DNA of 18,010 bases from CAZSHX01 sp964606895 (GTDB taxonomy: Bacteria > Bacteroidota > Ignavibacteria > Kapaibacteriales > UBA2268), in the NCBI GenBank assembly GCA_964606895.1, contig CAZSHX010000086.1, positions 1-18,010 on the forward strand. Reading direction: 5' to 3'. Under the pieces are notes generated by a model. That model ran no database searches, was not told where the DNA came from, and saw only the letters and a list, made by a program, of their open reading frames with translations. Below are positions 7,849 to 15,591 of the stretch, piece by piece (position 1 is the stretch's first letter; each line of letters starts with the position of its first letter). The translations under genes were made by a program, and so were the position numbers.

Positions 7849-10632
7849 GTGAGCAAGCAAAGCAAATATATAGCTGTTAAGGGTGCAAATCTTCATAACC
7901 TGAAGAATGTTTCAGTAAACATCCCCCACAACAAAATGTCGGTTATCACCGGAGTTAGCGGAAGCGGTAAATCTACTCTTGCATTTGATACGATATATGC
8001 CGAAGGTCAAAGAAGATTTGTTGAATCCCTTTCGGCTTATGCCCGCCAATTCCTTGAAAGAATGAACAAACCTGATGTTGAATCAATTAACGGATTGCCG
8101 CCGGCTATTGCCATCGAACAAAAGCCGCCGTCGAGAAATCCCCGTTCAACTGTCGGTACTTCAACTGAAATTTATGATTATTTAAGATTGCTTTACGGCA
8201 GAATAGGCCACACTTTCTGCAGAAAATGCGGGATTGAAGTCAGAAAAGACTCAGCCCAAACTGTTGTTGAAAGCATTATTAATGGAAACGACGGCGATAA
8301 GCTCTACATCCTTTTTCCTTTGTCCGAACAAGCAAGGAATGTTCAGGACGAACTGAAACGGGTTCAGCAATTAGGCTTTTTCAGAATTGTAACTAAGGAA
8401 AATAGCGAAATTATTGATATTGAATCTGATGAAATTCCAAGTGATTTAGAAATTCTGACCACATTCTCTCTTGTTGACCGAATTGTTCTCGACAAAAGTA
8501 AAGAATCTGTCACCAGGCTGACTGAATCAATAGAACTGGCAATGCGTCACGGACAGGGCAAAGTAATCATCAGAAATCTGACACAAAATTCCGACCATAG
8601 ATTCAGTTCGCTTTATGAGTGCTCCGATTGCGATATACTTTATAAAGAACCTGAACCCAGGCTTTTCTCCTTCAACAATCCTTATGGAGCCTGCCCGACT
8701 TGTCAGGGGTTCGGCAGAACAATCGGTGTTGACGAACAACTGGTTTTTCCTGACAAAACAAAATCAATCAGAAAGGGAGCTGTTCATCCATTCAGAACGC
8801 AAGGTTTTGCAAGTTTTCAAAGAGAATTGATGGCTGTATCTCCAAAATATAATATTCCTTTGGATGAGCCGATTCAGGGATTTACCGATGAACAAATGAA
8901 TTTCCTATGGAACGGAGCCGATGAATATCTCGGTCTGAATGCCTTTTTCACTATGCTCGAAGAAGGGAATTACAAAGTTCAGAATCGTGTTATGTTAAGC
9001 CGCTACCGTGGATACACAAAGTGTAAAGCCTGCAACGGCTCACGAATTAGAACTTCAGCACGACAGGTATTCGTTCAGGGAAAATCAGTTCCTGATTTAG
9101 TTAAACTTCCACTGAATGATGTTCAAACATTTATGAATTCTTTGGAATTGCCCGAACATGAAGTACATATTGTATTTCAGGTTCTGAAAGAACTGAAATG
9201 GAGAACTCAGCTTTTGATTGACATCGGTCTGGAATATCTGAATTTGGAAAGACTAACACATACTCTATCGGGAGGTGAAGCTCAAAGGATAAATCTATCA
9301 ACTGCACTTGGTTCTTCTCTTGTAGGCACTCTTTACGTACTTGATGAACCCAGTATCGGAATGCACCCGAGAGATACCGGCAGACTACTTGAAATTCTTT
9401 TCAGACTTCGGAATCTTGGAAATACCATTATCGTTGTTGAGCATGACCTCGACATAATCAAATATGCAGACTATGTTGTTGATATGGGACCCAAAGCCGG
9501 AGAATTCGGCGGTGAAGTTGTTTATGAAGGCGACTTCCATGGTCTTTCCAAATCAGATAAATCATTGACCGGATTATATTTGTCGGGGAAAAAGACGATT
9601 GAGATACCGGTTGAAAAAAGCAAAGGAAATGGAAAAAAAATAATTGTACACAAACCCCGCGAAAATAATCTGAAAATGGACAAAGTGACCATACCTTTGG
9701 GTTGTATGACCGTTGTTTCAGGTGTTTCCGGTTCCGGAAAAAGTTCGCTGATTTATGACGTACTCTATGCCGGATTGAAAAGACTTATCGGCGGGTTTGA
9801 CGAGCATGTCGGCAAATTCGAGAAAATCGAGGGTTACGGATTTTTGGATTCTGTCGAAATGGTTGACCAGTCTTCTATTGGGAAATCCTCACGCTCAACT
9901 CCCATCACATATACAAAAATTTTCGACCACATTCGCGAGCTTTTTGCAAGTACCCAAGCCGCAAAGCAGATGGGATGGAAACCCGGGTTCTTTTCTTTCA
10001 ACGTTCCCGGAGGTCGCTGCGATGTTTGCGAAGGTGAAGGCTCAGTAACCGTTGATATGCAATTTCTGCCTGATGTTCATCTTGAATGTGAATCTTGCAA
10101 AGGAACGCGTTACAAGAAGGAAGCCCGAAACATTTTATTCAAAGGCAAATCAATTGTTGATGTGCTGAACATGACTGTTGATGAGGCTTTACTCTTTTTT
10201 GCCGAGCATCTCAAAGTTACGAAAAGACTTCAGGTTTTGCAGGATGTCGGTCTTGGCTATCTGAAAATGGGACAACCCAGCACCATGCTTTCCGGAGGTG
10301 AATCCCAGAGAATCAAACTTGCCGGACATCTCGATACTGATTCAGGCGGATGTAATCTTTACTTTTTTGATGAACCAACCACCGGTTTGCATCTCGATGA
10401 TATTTCAAAACTGCTCTATTGTTTCCGTCGTCTTGTAACCAAAGGGCATACTGTAGTTATCATTGAGCATAATCTAAATATAATTTCTGCCGCGGACTGG
10501 ATAATTGACTTAGGTCCCGAAGCAGGCGAAAATGGGGGAGACATAGTTGCACTCGGCACTCCTCTCCAGATTTCAAAAGTTAAAAATTCCTTCACCGGAC
10601 AAGCACTAAAGGATTTTTTGAAAGAAAGATGA
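7849..10632 (+). CDS. uvrA: UvrABC excision nuclease subunit A
   Basis: A 927-residue protein of normal UvrA length. UvrA is the damage-recognition ATPase of nucleotide excision repair: it dimerises, loads UvrB on lesions and leaves. Two ABC modules are visible. Walker A motifs GVSGSGKST and GVSGSGKSS lie at about residues 35 and 625. LSGGEAQR and LSGGESQR signatures lie at about 472 and 814, with DEPSIGMHP and DEPTTGLHL Walker B/D-loop segments. Two zinc modules are present: cysteines at 258, 261, 282 and 285, and a second CDVC...CESC pair at about 724-747. The UvrB-binding region (VESLSAYARQFLERM, NPRSTVGTSTEI) is intact. The start is GTG at 7849. It lies 76 bases after the B12 operon on the same strand with no terminator seen between, so some read-through is possible. 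Confidence 0.97.
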   Translation: MSKQSKYIAVKGANLHNLKNVSVNIPHNKMSVITGVSGSGKSTLAFDTIYAEGQRRFVESLSAYARQFLERMNKPDVESINGLPPAIAIEQKPPSRNPRSTVGTSTEIYDYLRLLYGRIGHTFCRKCGIEVRKDSAQTVVESIINGNDGDKLYILFPLSEQARNVQDELKRVQQLGFFRIVTKENSEIIDIESDEIPSDLEILTTFSLVDRIVLDKSKESVTRLTESIELAMRHGQGKVIIRNLTQNSDHRFSSLYECSDCDILYKEPEPRLFSFNNPYGACPTCQGFGRTIGVDEQLVFPDKTKSIRKGAVHPFRTQGFASFQRELMAVSPKYNIPLDEPIQGFTDEQMNFLWNGADEYLGLNAFFTMLEEGNYKVQNRVMLSRYRGYTKCKACNGSRIRTSARQVFVQGKSVPDLVKLPLNDVQTFMNSLELPEHEVHIVFQVLKELKWRTQLLIDIGLEYLNLERLTHTLSGGEAQRINLSTALGSSLVGTLYVLDEPSIGMHPRDTGRLLEILFRLRNLGNTIIVVEHDLDIIKYADYVVDMGPKAGEFGGEVVYEGDFHGLSKSDKSLTGLYLSGKKTIEIPVEKSKGNGKKIIVHKPRENNLKMDKVTIPLGCMTVVSGVSGSGKSSLIYDVLYAGLKRLIGGFDEHVGKFEKIEGYGFLDSVEMVDQSSIGKSSRSTPITYTKIFDHIRELFASTQAAKQMGWKPGFFSFNVPGGRCDVCEGEGSVTVDMQFLPDVHLECESCKGTRYKKEARNILFKGKSIVDVLNMTVDEALLFFAEHLKVTKRLQVLQDVGLGYLKMGQPSTMLSGGESQRIKLAGHLDTDSGGCNLYFFDEPTTGLHLDDISKLLYCFRRLVTKGHTVVIIEHNLNIISAADWIIDLGPEAGENGGDIVALGTPLQISKVKNSFTGQALKDFLKER

Positions 10633-10734
10633 ATATTAAAAAATATATATATCTTAGATTTGATGTTATTTTCAATACTTAATATTGCGTACCGTTGATG
10701 ATTTCTCAATTGTTTTGCCTTTAGTTTGTACGGT

Positions 10735-11322
10735 CTAATCAATTTTGAATCCAAGTTTTAAAGCATTTTTGAAATCTTCTTGTTGTATTTTTGCCAAACA
10801 TCAGGTATAATAAGCTGTATATTAGCCAGGATTTATCTTGACTGCATGATTCAGGTCATTAATGGCTTCGGCAATTTTTTTCATTTCGATATAAATATCA
10901 GCTCTTGCGTTGTAGGATTCCACATCGCTTGGATTATATCTAATCGCCATTGAAAAATCGTTGATTGCATTATCAGTTTTTCCAAGCTCTTTATTGGCAA
11001 AACCACGCATTTTGTACAGTTTTGCTTCTGTTGGTTTGAGGTGAATCGCATGGTTGAAATCGTATAGTGCATCATCTAAGCGTCCCAGTTCTAACTTCTC
11101 CTAGCCTCTGGCACCGAAGACCATGAAATTGTTCGAATCAACAATGTCGGCTTTATCGAAATCTTCGAGTGCACCTTTCAAATCTCCGGCTTGGGCTTTT
11201 TTTGCTCCGTCCTGAAATATGAAGTAGTCATCCAAAAGGAACTTTGAAACAATTTTTTCCATTCCTCCGGGTTGAATATTAACGAATTCCGGAAGATTGG
11301 CAACTCTATCGGTCAGGTTCAT
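10735..11322 (-). pseudogene. Decayed TPR-repeat protein gene with three in-frame stops
   Basis: One continuous minus-strand frame encodes a chain of TPR repeats: GDLKGALEDFDKADIVDSNN, ELGRLDDALYDFNHAIHLKP, KTDNAINDFSMAIRYNP, KIAEAINDLNHAVKINP and finally QQEDFKNALKLGFKID. The frame is broken by TAG at 11101-11103, TAA at 10822-10824 and TGA at 10801-10803, and ends at TAG 10735-10737. TPR coding resumes in the same frame after every stop, so nonsense substitution rather than frameshift explains the damage. Each stop is one C-to-T change from CAG, CAA or CGA. The last would restore the R of a YYTRxLAK-like TPR helix. The ATG at 11322 has no clear ribosome site, and the gatD terminator lies just upstream, leaving little room for a promoter. 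The first 73 residues could still be translated as a fragment. Confidence 0.8.
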
Positions 11323-11352
11323 TTTCTTTGCTTATTCGTAGAATTTTTTCAA

Positions 11353-11382
11353 AAAAAGGCGAATCCGAAGATTCGCCTTTTT
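11353..11382 (-). terminator. Strong bidirectional intrinsic terminator after gatD
   Basis: GGCGAATC at 11358-11365 and GATTCGCC at 11370-11377 form a perfect 8-bp stem with a CGAA tetraloop. It is flanked by five or more A on one side and TTTTT on the other, so it works in either direction. It starts 33 bases after the gatD stop and separates that operon from the TPR pseudogene. Confidence 0.92.
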
Positions 11383-11409
11383 GATGATTTTTCGACAATT
11401 TTTAAAGTC

Positions 11410-12795
11410 CTATTTTCTGTACTGGCTGATGAATTCTTCCACTTCGGGAATACCGCCCTGGAATATCAGGTAGCCGTTGCTTGGCTCTCGCTCGGTGATT
11501 TCTCCGGCATAAGGTGTTAGCATGATTTCTTTAACTTTTTCGAGGTCATGTGTCTGCCCCAATGCCCAGCCGAGTTTTACGTAAGCAACTTCGGGCAACA
11601 TATTGGCAGTTGGAACAACTCCGAGTTCCATCATGTCCCTTCCCGTATCGTAAACATACATCTGAACATAGCCCCAAAGTGTCTGTACGGTCATATAAAC
11701 TGCAATTCCTTTGTCCTGTGCTCTTTTCAGTGCAGGATAAAGCGGTTTGTTAACGTGTCCTAAACCTGTACCTGCAATCACTATGCCCTTGTATCCATTA
11801 TCAATCAGAGAATCAATAATATCGGGTTTCATACTCGGGTAGTAATAGACAATAGAAACTTTATCTTCAAAAGCAGTATTTATGATGACGTTGTTGTCAG
11901 TTCTTCTTTTTTTATAGTCATATCTAAGTGGTGTTATTTTATCGCGGTCAACCATTGCAATAGGAATATCGCCGATAGTTCTGAAGGTTGAACGATAGCT
12001 TGAGTGCATTTTTCTGACTCGCGTTCCTCTGTGCAAAATGCCGTAAGTATCGGAAGTAGGACCAAACATACAAACCATAGTTTCGGCAATATCGCTCTCG
12101 GCGGCTGTTTTCACTGAATACATAAGGTTCAATGCGGCATCAGAAGACGGTCTGTCGCTCGAACGCTGGGAACCTACCATAACTATTGGTACAGGAGAGT
12201 TCTGAACCATGAACGAAAGAATAGCGGCTGTGTGGTGCATTGTGTCGGTTCCATGACCGATAACAATACCCTGAATTCCCTTTTCAATTTCTCTTCCAAT
12301 TGCTTCGGCAGTTCCTCTCCATTGGTCAGGACCCATATTTTCGCTGAACACACCGTATAATTTTTCAGTATCGAGATTGCATATATCGGCAAGCTCCGGA
12401 ACAGAACCATAAAGCTCTCCGGGAGAAAATGCAGGAATAACGGCACCTGTTCTGTAATCAAGTCGGCTTGCAATTGTTCCGCCTGTTCCAAGAAGTTTCA
12501 CATTCGGTTTTTTGGGGTCGAAAGGGAAAGCCTTTTCAGGAATTTTATAATGAGCTTCTTTTCTGCCAAATATATTTATATCCTGAATTTTTTTTGAAGC
12601 GATACCGATATTATACCCTGTTCTGAGTTTCAAAACAACATGATACTCGTCTGCATTTTCTGAACGGGGCAAAATAATTCCTATGTAATTGCTATCACCG
12701 GTTTTAATTTCAACATCACTCCAAATCAGAGCATTGAATTTTTGCAATACTTCGAGTGTTTCCCCGCGATAACCTTTAAAATCTTCATTTACCAT
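11410..12795 (-). CDS. gatD: Glu-tRNA(Gln) amidotransferase subunit D (archaeal-type)
   Basis: A 461-residue glutaminase/asparaginase-like subunit. With GatE it releases ammonia for conversion of Glu-tRNA(Gln) to Gln-tRNA(Gln). An N-terminal beta-barrel-like region (residues 1-95, with GIILPRSENADEYHVVLKL) precedes the L-asparaginase fold, as in archaeal GatD and unlike plain asparaginases. Active-site elements are GTGGTIAS with Thr107, and HGTDTM with Thr183-Asp184. A candidate catalytic lysine lies in RVRKMH, about residue 262. GSQRSSDRPSSDAALNL is also conserved in the family. The ATG at 12795 lies one base after the gatE stop and six bases after a perfect AGGAGG (12802-12807). The frame extends to 12828 inside gatE, but that longer start has no such site. 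The stop is TAG and a strong terminator follows. Confidence 0.93.
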   Translation of the reverse strand: MVNEDFKGYRGETLEVLQKFNALIWSDVEIKTGDSNYIGIILPRSENADEYHVVLKLRTGYNIGIASKKIQDINIFGRKEAHYKIPEKAFPFDPKKPNVKLLGTGGTIASRLDYRTGAVIPAFSPGELYGSVPELADICNLDTEKLYGVFSENMGPDQWRGTAEAIGREIEKGIQGIVIGHGTDTMHHTAAILSFMVQNSPVPIVMVGSQRSSDRPSSDAALNLMYSVKTAAESDIAETMVCMFGPTSDTYGILHRGTRVRKMHSSYRSTFRTIGDIPIAMVDRDKITPLRYDYKKRRTDNNVIINTAFEDKVSIVYYYPSMKPDIIDSLIDNGYKGIVIAGTGLGHVNKPLYPALKRAQDKGIAVYMTVQTLWGYVQMYVYDTGRDMMELGVVPTANMLPEVAYVKLGWALGQTHDLEKVKEIMLTPYAGEITEREPSNGYLIFQGGIPEVEEFISQYRK

Positions 12796-12796
12796 T

Positions 12797-14719
12797 TTAT
12801 GCCTCCTGTTTAGAAAATTCTTTAACAAATCCTGCTACTTCTTCGCCGTTTATTCTGCCTCTTAACTCATGCATTATAAGTCCAATCAAAACCTCATTGC
12901 TTAGTTCAGGATTATAGAGCTCTTTTTTATTCAAAAATACCTTGCATTTCAGCAATGCATCTTTAAATTCAGTTTTCGAACAAATTGAGGGTAAAATTGA
13001 TTCGCTGAAACCACCCTGAAGAACACATTTTTCGAGCACGGAATAAATCCCGTCTTTAACCAATTTTCCTTCTTTTAAAGCTAAAAATATTGATTCAAAA
13101 ATACTTTCATTCAAATTATCGGCTTTAATTTTTTTTCTCTTTAATCTTTTTGGAAACTGGATAAGAACCACAGAAGCAAGAACGGGGTCAATATTCCATT
13201 CTTTAACAACTTTTTCAAACAGCTTTCCATAAACCGAAACTGCAAGTGGAATAATAATGTCCTCGGGAATACCAAGAGTTTTGTACCAATTTTCTTTATC
13301 CCAAATCGGAACAGGAAGCTGAGCTTTGATTCGCTGAACTCTTTCCTCAGTTATTCTAATTGGTGGCATATCTGTATCGGGATACATTCTGTCTGCTCCC
13401 GGAAGAATTCTTTCGAAACCGTTTGTACCGTCACGCAATGCCTGACGCGTTTCGCTCGGAATTCCGATGGTAGCTTCCTTTGCTCTGATAATTACTTCTT
13501 TGGCGGCTGTGTCGGCATCTGCTTCACTTCCCCAAACTATAACCAATGTATCGTCATCCGATGCACCAACATGTTTTCTGATTTTCTGACCTTCGCTGGT
13601 AGCAAGTGTATTTTCAAAACTATCAGAATGAATCATGTTTGGAAGATTGCTCAAGCAGGCAATAACCCTGAGTCTATCCGATATTTCCTTTGAAAAATAA
13701 GTGTCTGTTTGTGTTTTCCAGCTAAGTAAACCTTTCCAGCCTTTCAGTGTAACACATTTTGCGACAAGACCCTGAGTCATTGCCATGTGAATGGGCTGGT
13801 AATAAGTTTTCTTTAAAAATTTAGTAACATCGTCAGTTTTTGCAGAGAAAGTATCGGCGAGAATTCCTCTCTTATTAAGTTCTTCTCTCAATCGTAATAA
13901 ATTCCACTGTCTCATCGCTTCGTTGTAAGTAAGCAAAGGGATATTCTTGATTTTCGGAACACCTTTAATTTCAATTCTGGTTCCGCCGGTAACTGAAACG
14001 TTAACGTCTTCCCTGCCTGCACCGATTCCTGTTCTGACTTTTCCTGTGCTTCTTGCCAGCCTTCTGATAATATTATTCACTTCGGCAACTTGCTGAGGTG
14101 TTTTCATTTCAGGCTCAGTAACGGTTTCAATCAGGGGCATACCAAGTCTGTCGGTTTTGTAAACCCTGCGGTGACCGTAGTCGCTGACTTCGCGGCAGGA
14201 ATCTTCTTCGATTGACATTTGAATTAGATTGATTTCCTTGTCTTTATAAGGAAGTTTTCCGTTAACAGCAACAATAGCTGTTCTTTGGAAACCCGTAGGA
14301 ATACTTCCGTCAAGATATTGTTTTCTGGCAATATGAAGCTCGTCAACAATAGCAGAACCCATGAGCATACCAATTTCCAAAGCAATATCCAATGCCTGAT
14401 TATCAATCAGGAAAGGAGGTGTATCGTCCATTTCGTAGGTACAAACCGTTGCTCTGTTAATACGATAGATGATTTCTTTTTTAGTTTTAAATTCCATGAG
14501 TGCGGTGCCATCATATTCGCCGAGCTCGGAAAGTGTAGGTCTCATGTGGCGAAGAATTTCGGCATGAAACTCATCGCTGTATTGTCCCGCGGGACAGCGA
14601 CAGAAAAGTTTTTTTTCTGTGAGAAGCTGTTGGTGAACCTCAAGACCGGATTTGAACCCAACACGGGCGTAATCCTCGGGAGTCATTTCCTCAAAAGGTT
14701 TGAACAGAAAGTCGTACAT
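12797..14719 (-). CDS. gatE: Glu-tRNA(Gln) amidotransferase subunit E (archaeal-type)
   Basis: A 640-residue protein, close to the usual GatE length. It is the kinase/transamidase subunit that binds Glu-tRNA(Gln), activates the glutamate and uses ammonia from GatD. The GatB/GatE catalytic cradle is at residues 1-290, with FKSGLEVHQQLLTEKKLFCRCP near residues 22-43 and GIGAGREDVNVSVTGGTRIEIKG around 230-255. The insertion specific to GatE, a GAD-type domain, lies around 290-420. ERILPGADRMYPDTDMPPI at about 436-455 is typical, and the Yqey-like tail forms the last 150 residues. GatB is much shorter and lacks the inserted domain. The ATG at 14719 is preceded by an AGAGGA site. The gene leads a two-gene operon with gatD. 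This pairing is characteristic of Archaea, so its presence in an FCB-type bacterium suggests transfer. Confidence 0.93.
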   Translation of the reverse strand: MYDFLFKPFEEMTPEDYARVGFKSGLEVHQQLLTEKKLFCRCPAGQYSDEFHAEILRHMRPTLSELGEYDGTALMEFKTKKEIIYRINRATVCTYEMDDTPPFLIDNQALDIALEIGMLMGSAIVDELHIARKQYLDGSIPTGFQRTAIVAVNGKLPYKDKEINLIQMSIEEDSCREVSDYGHRRVYKTDRLGMPLIETVTEPEMKTPQQVAEVNNIIRRLARSTGKVRTGIGAGREDVNVSVTGGTRIEIKGVPKIKNIPLLTYNEAMRQWNLLRLREELNKRGILADTFSAKTDDVTKFLKKTYYQPIHMAMTQGLVAKCVTLKGWKGLLSWKTQTDTYFSKEISDRLRVIACLSNLPNMIHSDSFENTLATSEGQKIRKHVGASDDDTLVIVWGSEADADTAAKEVIIRAKEATIGIPSETRQALRDGTNGFERILPGADRMYPDTDMPPIRITEERVQRIKAQLPVPIWDKENWYKTLGIPEDIIIPLAVSVYGKLFEKVVKEWNIDPVLASVVLIQFPKRLKRKKIKADNLNESIFESIFLALKEGKLVKDGIYSVLEKCVLQGGFSESILPSICSKTEFKDALLKCKVFLNKKELYNPELSNEVLIGLIMHELRGRINGEEVAGFVKEFSKQEA

Positions 14720-14790
14720 AAATTTCCTCTTGCTTTTCTATAATTTAATTTTTTTTACAAATATTCAAAAATCTATTCTTAACAAGACTA

Positions 14791-14798
14791 CAAAAATA
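14791..14798 (-). promoter_or_regulatory. Possible -7 element for gatED
   Basis: The minus strand reads TATTTTTG here, matching TAnnTTTG, and would start transcription about 65 bases before gatE. No TTTG -33 partner is present at the expected distance, so this is weak. Confidence 0.3.
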
Positions 14799-14808
14799 CG
14801 AAAACCTG

Positions 14809-14970
14809 ATGATTTCTAATAATTCTATTTGGTTTATTGACAAAAAAGGAACAAAGAAAGGGGTTATTGAGGAAATGGATTAAAAATATTCCTGAATTTT
14901 GGGCTTTAGGTGAAGAAGGAAAATGTTTACGAAATCAATTTTTTTTCAAAGGAAGGATGTGATTGTTAAT
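14809..14970 (+). other. Possible coding remnant, not assignable
   Basis: Two short plus-strand reading stretches sit between the RelE-like gene and gatE. A 24-codon frame from ATG 14809 reads SIWFIDKKGTKKGVIEEM, which faintly resembles the start of Phd-like antitoxins. The frame shifted by one then reads LRKWIKNIPEFWALGEEG until a TGA near 14960. A decayed gene with a frameshift would explain this, but the similarity is too short to be sure. Confidence 0.2.
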
Positions 14971-15009
14971 ATCTATTTGGACAGATTGATTAAAGGTCAT
15001 AAAGATTGA

Positions 15010-15264
15010 CTATTTGTATGCATCTTTTCTATGGAGAACTCTTGCAATTTTAATTAACTTTTCGGCTTCAAAGATGCATAACAAAACCCGAAAATTTCCA
15101 ATTTTGAGACGATATTCGTTTTCTTTTCCAACTAATTTTTTTACTTTTTCATTTCTTGGATTGAGTTCGAGGTTTTCTATTTCTTTAATTATTGAGCTTT
15201 TGAAAGGTTCATGAATTCTGTCAAGGTCCTTTTCTGCGGAATTTTTAAGAGAAATATTATACAA
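15010..15264 (-). CDS. RelE/ParE-family toxin of a type II toxin-antitoxin pair
   Basis: An 84-residue basic protein starting YNISLKNSAEKDLDRI, the usual opening of RelE/ParE-superfamily toxins. RelE members cut mRNA in the ribosome A-site; ParE members poison gyrase. The core NEYRLKIGNFRVLLCI and the end ARVLHRKDAYK carry the Arg...Arg...Tyr pattern common to RelE-type nucleases, so an mRNA interferase is the likelier choice. I place the start at TTG 15264, because homologous coding begins there and it overlaps the antitoxin stop (ATTGTATAA). An ATG further upstream (15351) would read through the antitoxin coding region in another frame. Antitoxin-first order with overlap is standard for the family. 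Confidence 0.82.
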   Translation of the reverse strand: MYNISLKNSAEKDLDRIHEPFKSSIIKEIENLELNPRNEKVKKLVGKENEYRLKIGNFRVLLCIFEAEKLIKIARVLHRKDAYK

Positions 15265-15451
15265 TTTTTCTTGCTCTTTTATAATCAGACAAGGAAATTT
15301 CATTTTCATCTTTAACGAGTTCAATGAGTTTTGAATCCTGCAAATCCTCAATCATCTCAAGCATTTCCATGTAATTTTCATAATTTAGCAGTACTTTGGT
15401 TCTGTTGCCTTGATTATCTATCAAATATTCAGGTTCAAAAGTATCAATCAT
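15257..15451 (-). CDS. Phd/RelB-like antitoxin partner
   Basis: A 64-residue acidic protein. The EPEYLIDNQGNRTKVLLNYE opening followed by ENYMEMLEMIEDLQDSKLIE fits the Phd/YefM-type or RelB-like antitoxins: an N-terminal DNA-binding/dimerisation strand-helix unit and a C-terminal tail that wraps the toxin. It is short for Phd/YefM (usually 75-90 residues) but complete, with ATG start and TAA stop. The stop overlaps the toxin start by several bases. Such antitoxins usually repress their own operon. I saw no clear promoter match in the 140 bases upstream. Assignment rests on the pair arrangement plus motif pattern. Confidence 0.75.
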   Translation of the reverse strand: MIDTFEPEYLIDNQGNRTKVLLNYENYMEMLEMIEDLQDSKLIELVKDENEISLSDYKRARKIV

Positions 15452-15591
15452 AATGTTTTTCCAATTATTATATCATAAAAATATCAGCACACAATCGTAA
15501 TAAGTGACGAAAACTGAATTTATTTATTTAAGCATCGAATAACTAAAGAATACAAAGTCCATCTAATATTCTTCAATTGAAAATTTGACTT

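Noticed and set aside
11101..11103. In-frame TAG in the TPR gene as a recoded or read-through codon
   Set aside because: TAG serves as an ordinary stop for gatD and for the 2372-3745 gene, and the TPR frame has TAA and TGA stops too, so pseudogene decay is the simpler reading.
11410..12795. Plain L-asparaginase instead of GatD
   Set aside because: The ~95-residue N-terminal domain, GatD-type sequence around the active site and the adjacent gatE point to the amidotransferase.
12796..12828. Longer GatD start inside gatE
   Set aside because: ATG 12795 has a perfect AGGAGG six bases upstream; the longer start lacks a comparable site.
14285..14743. 152-residue plus-strand frame opposite gatE
   Set aside because: It is antisense to the strongly conserved GatE N-terminus, has no family resemblance or ribosome site, and is a shadow.
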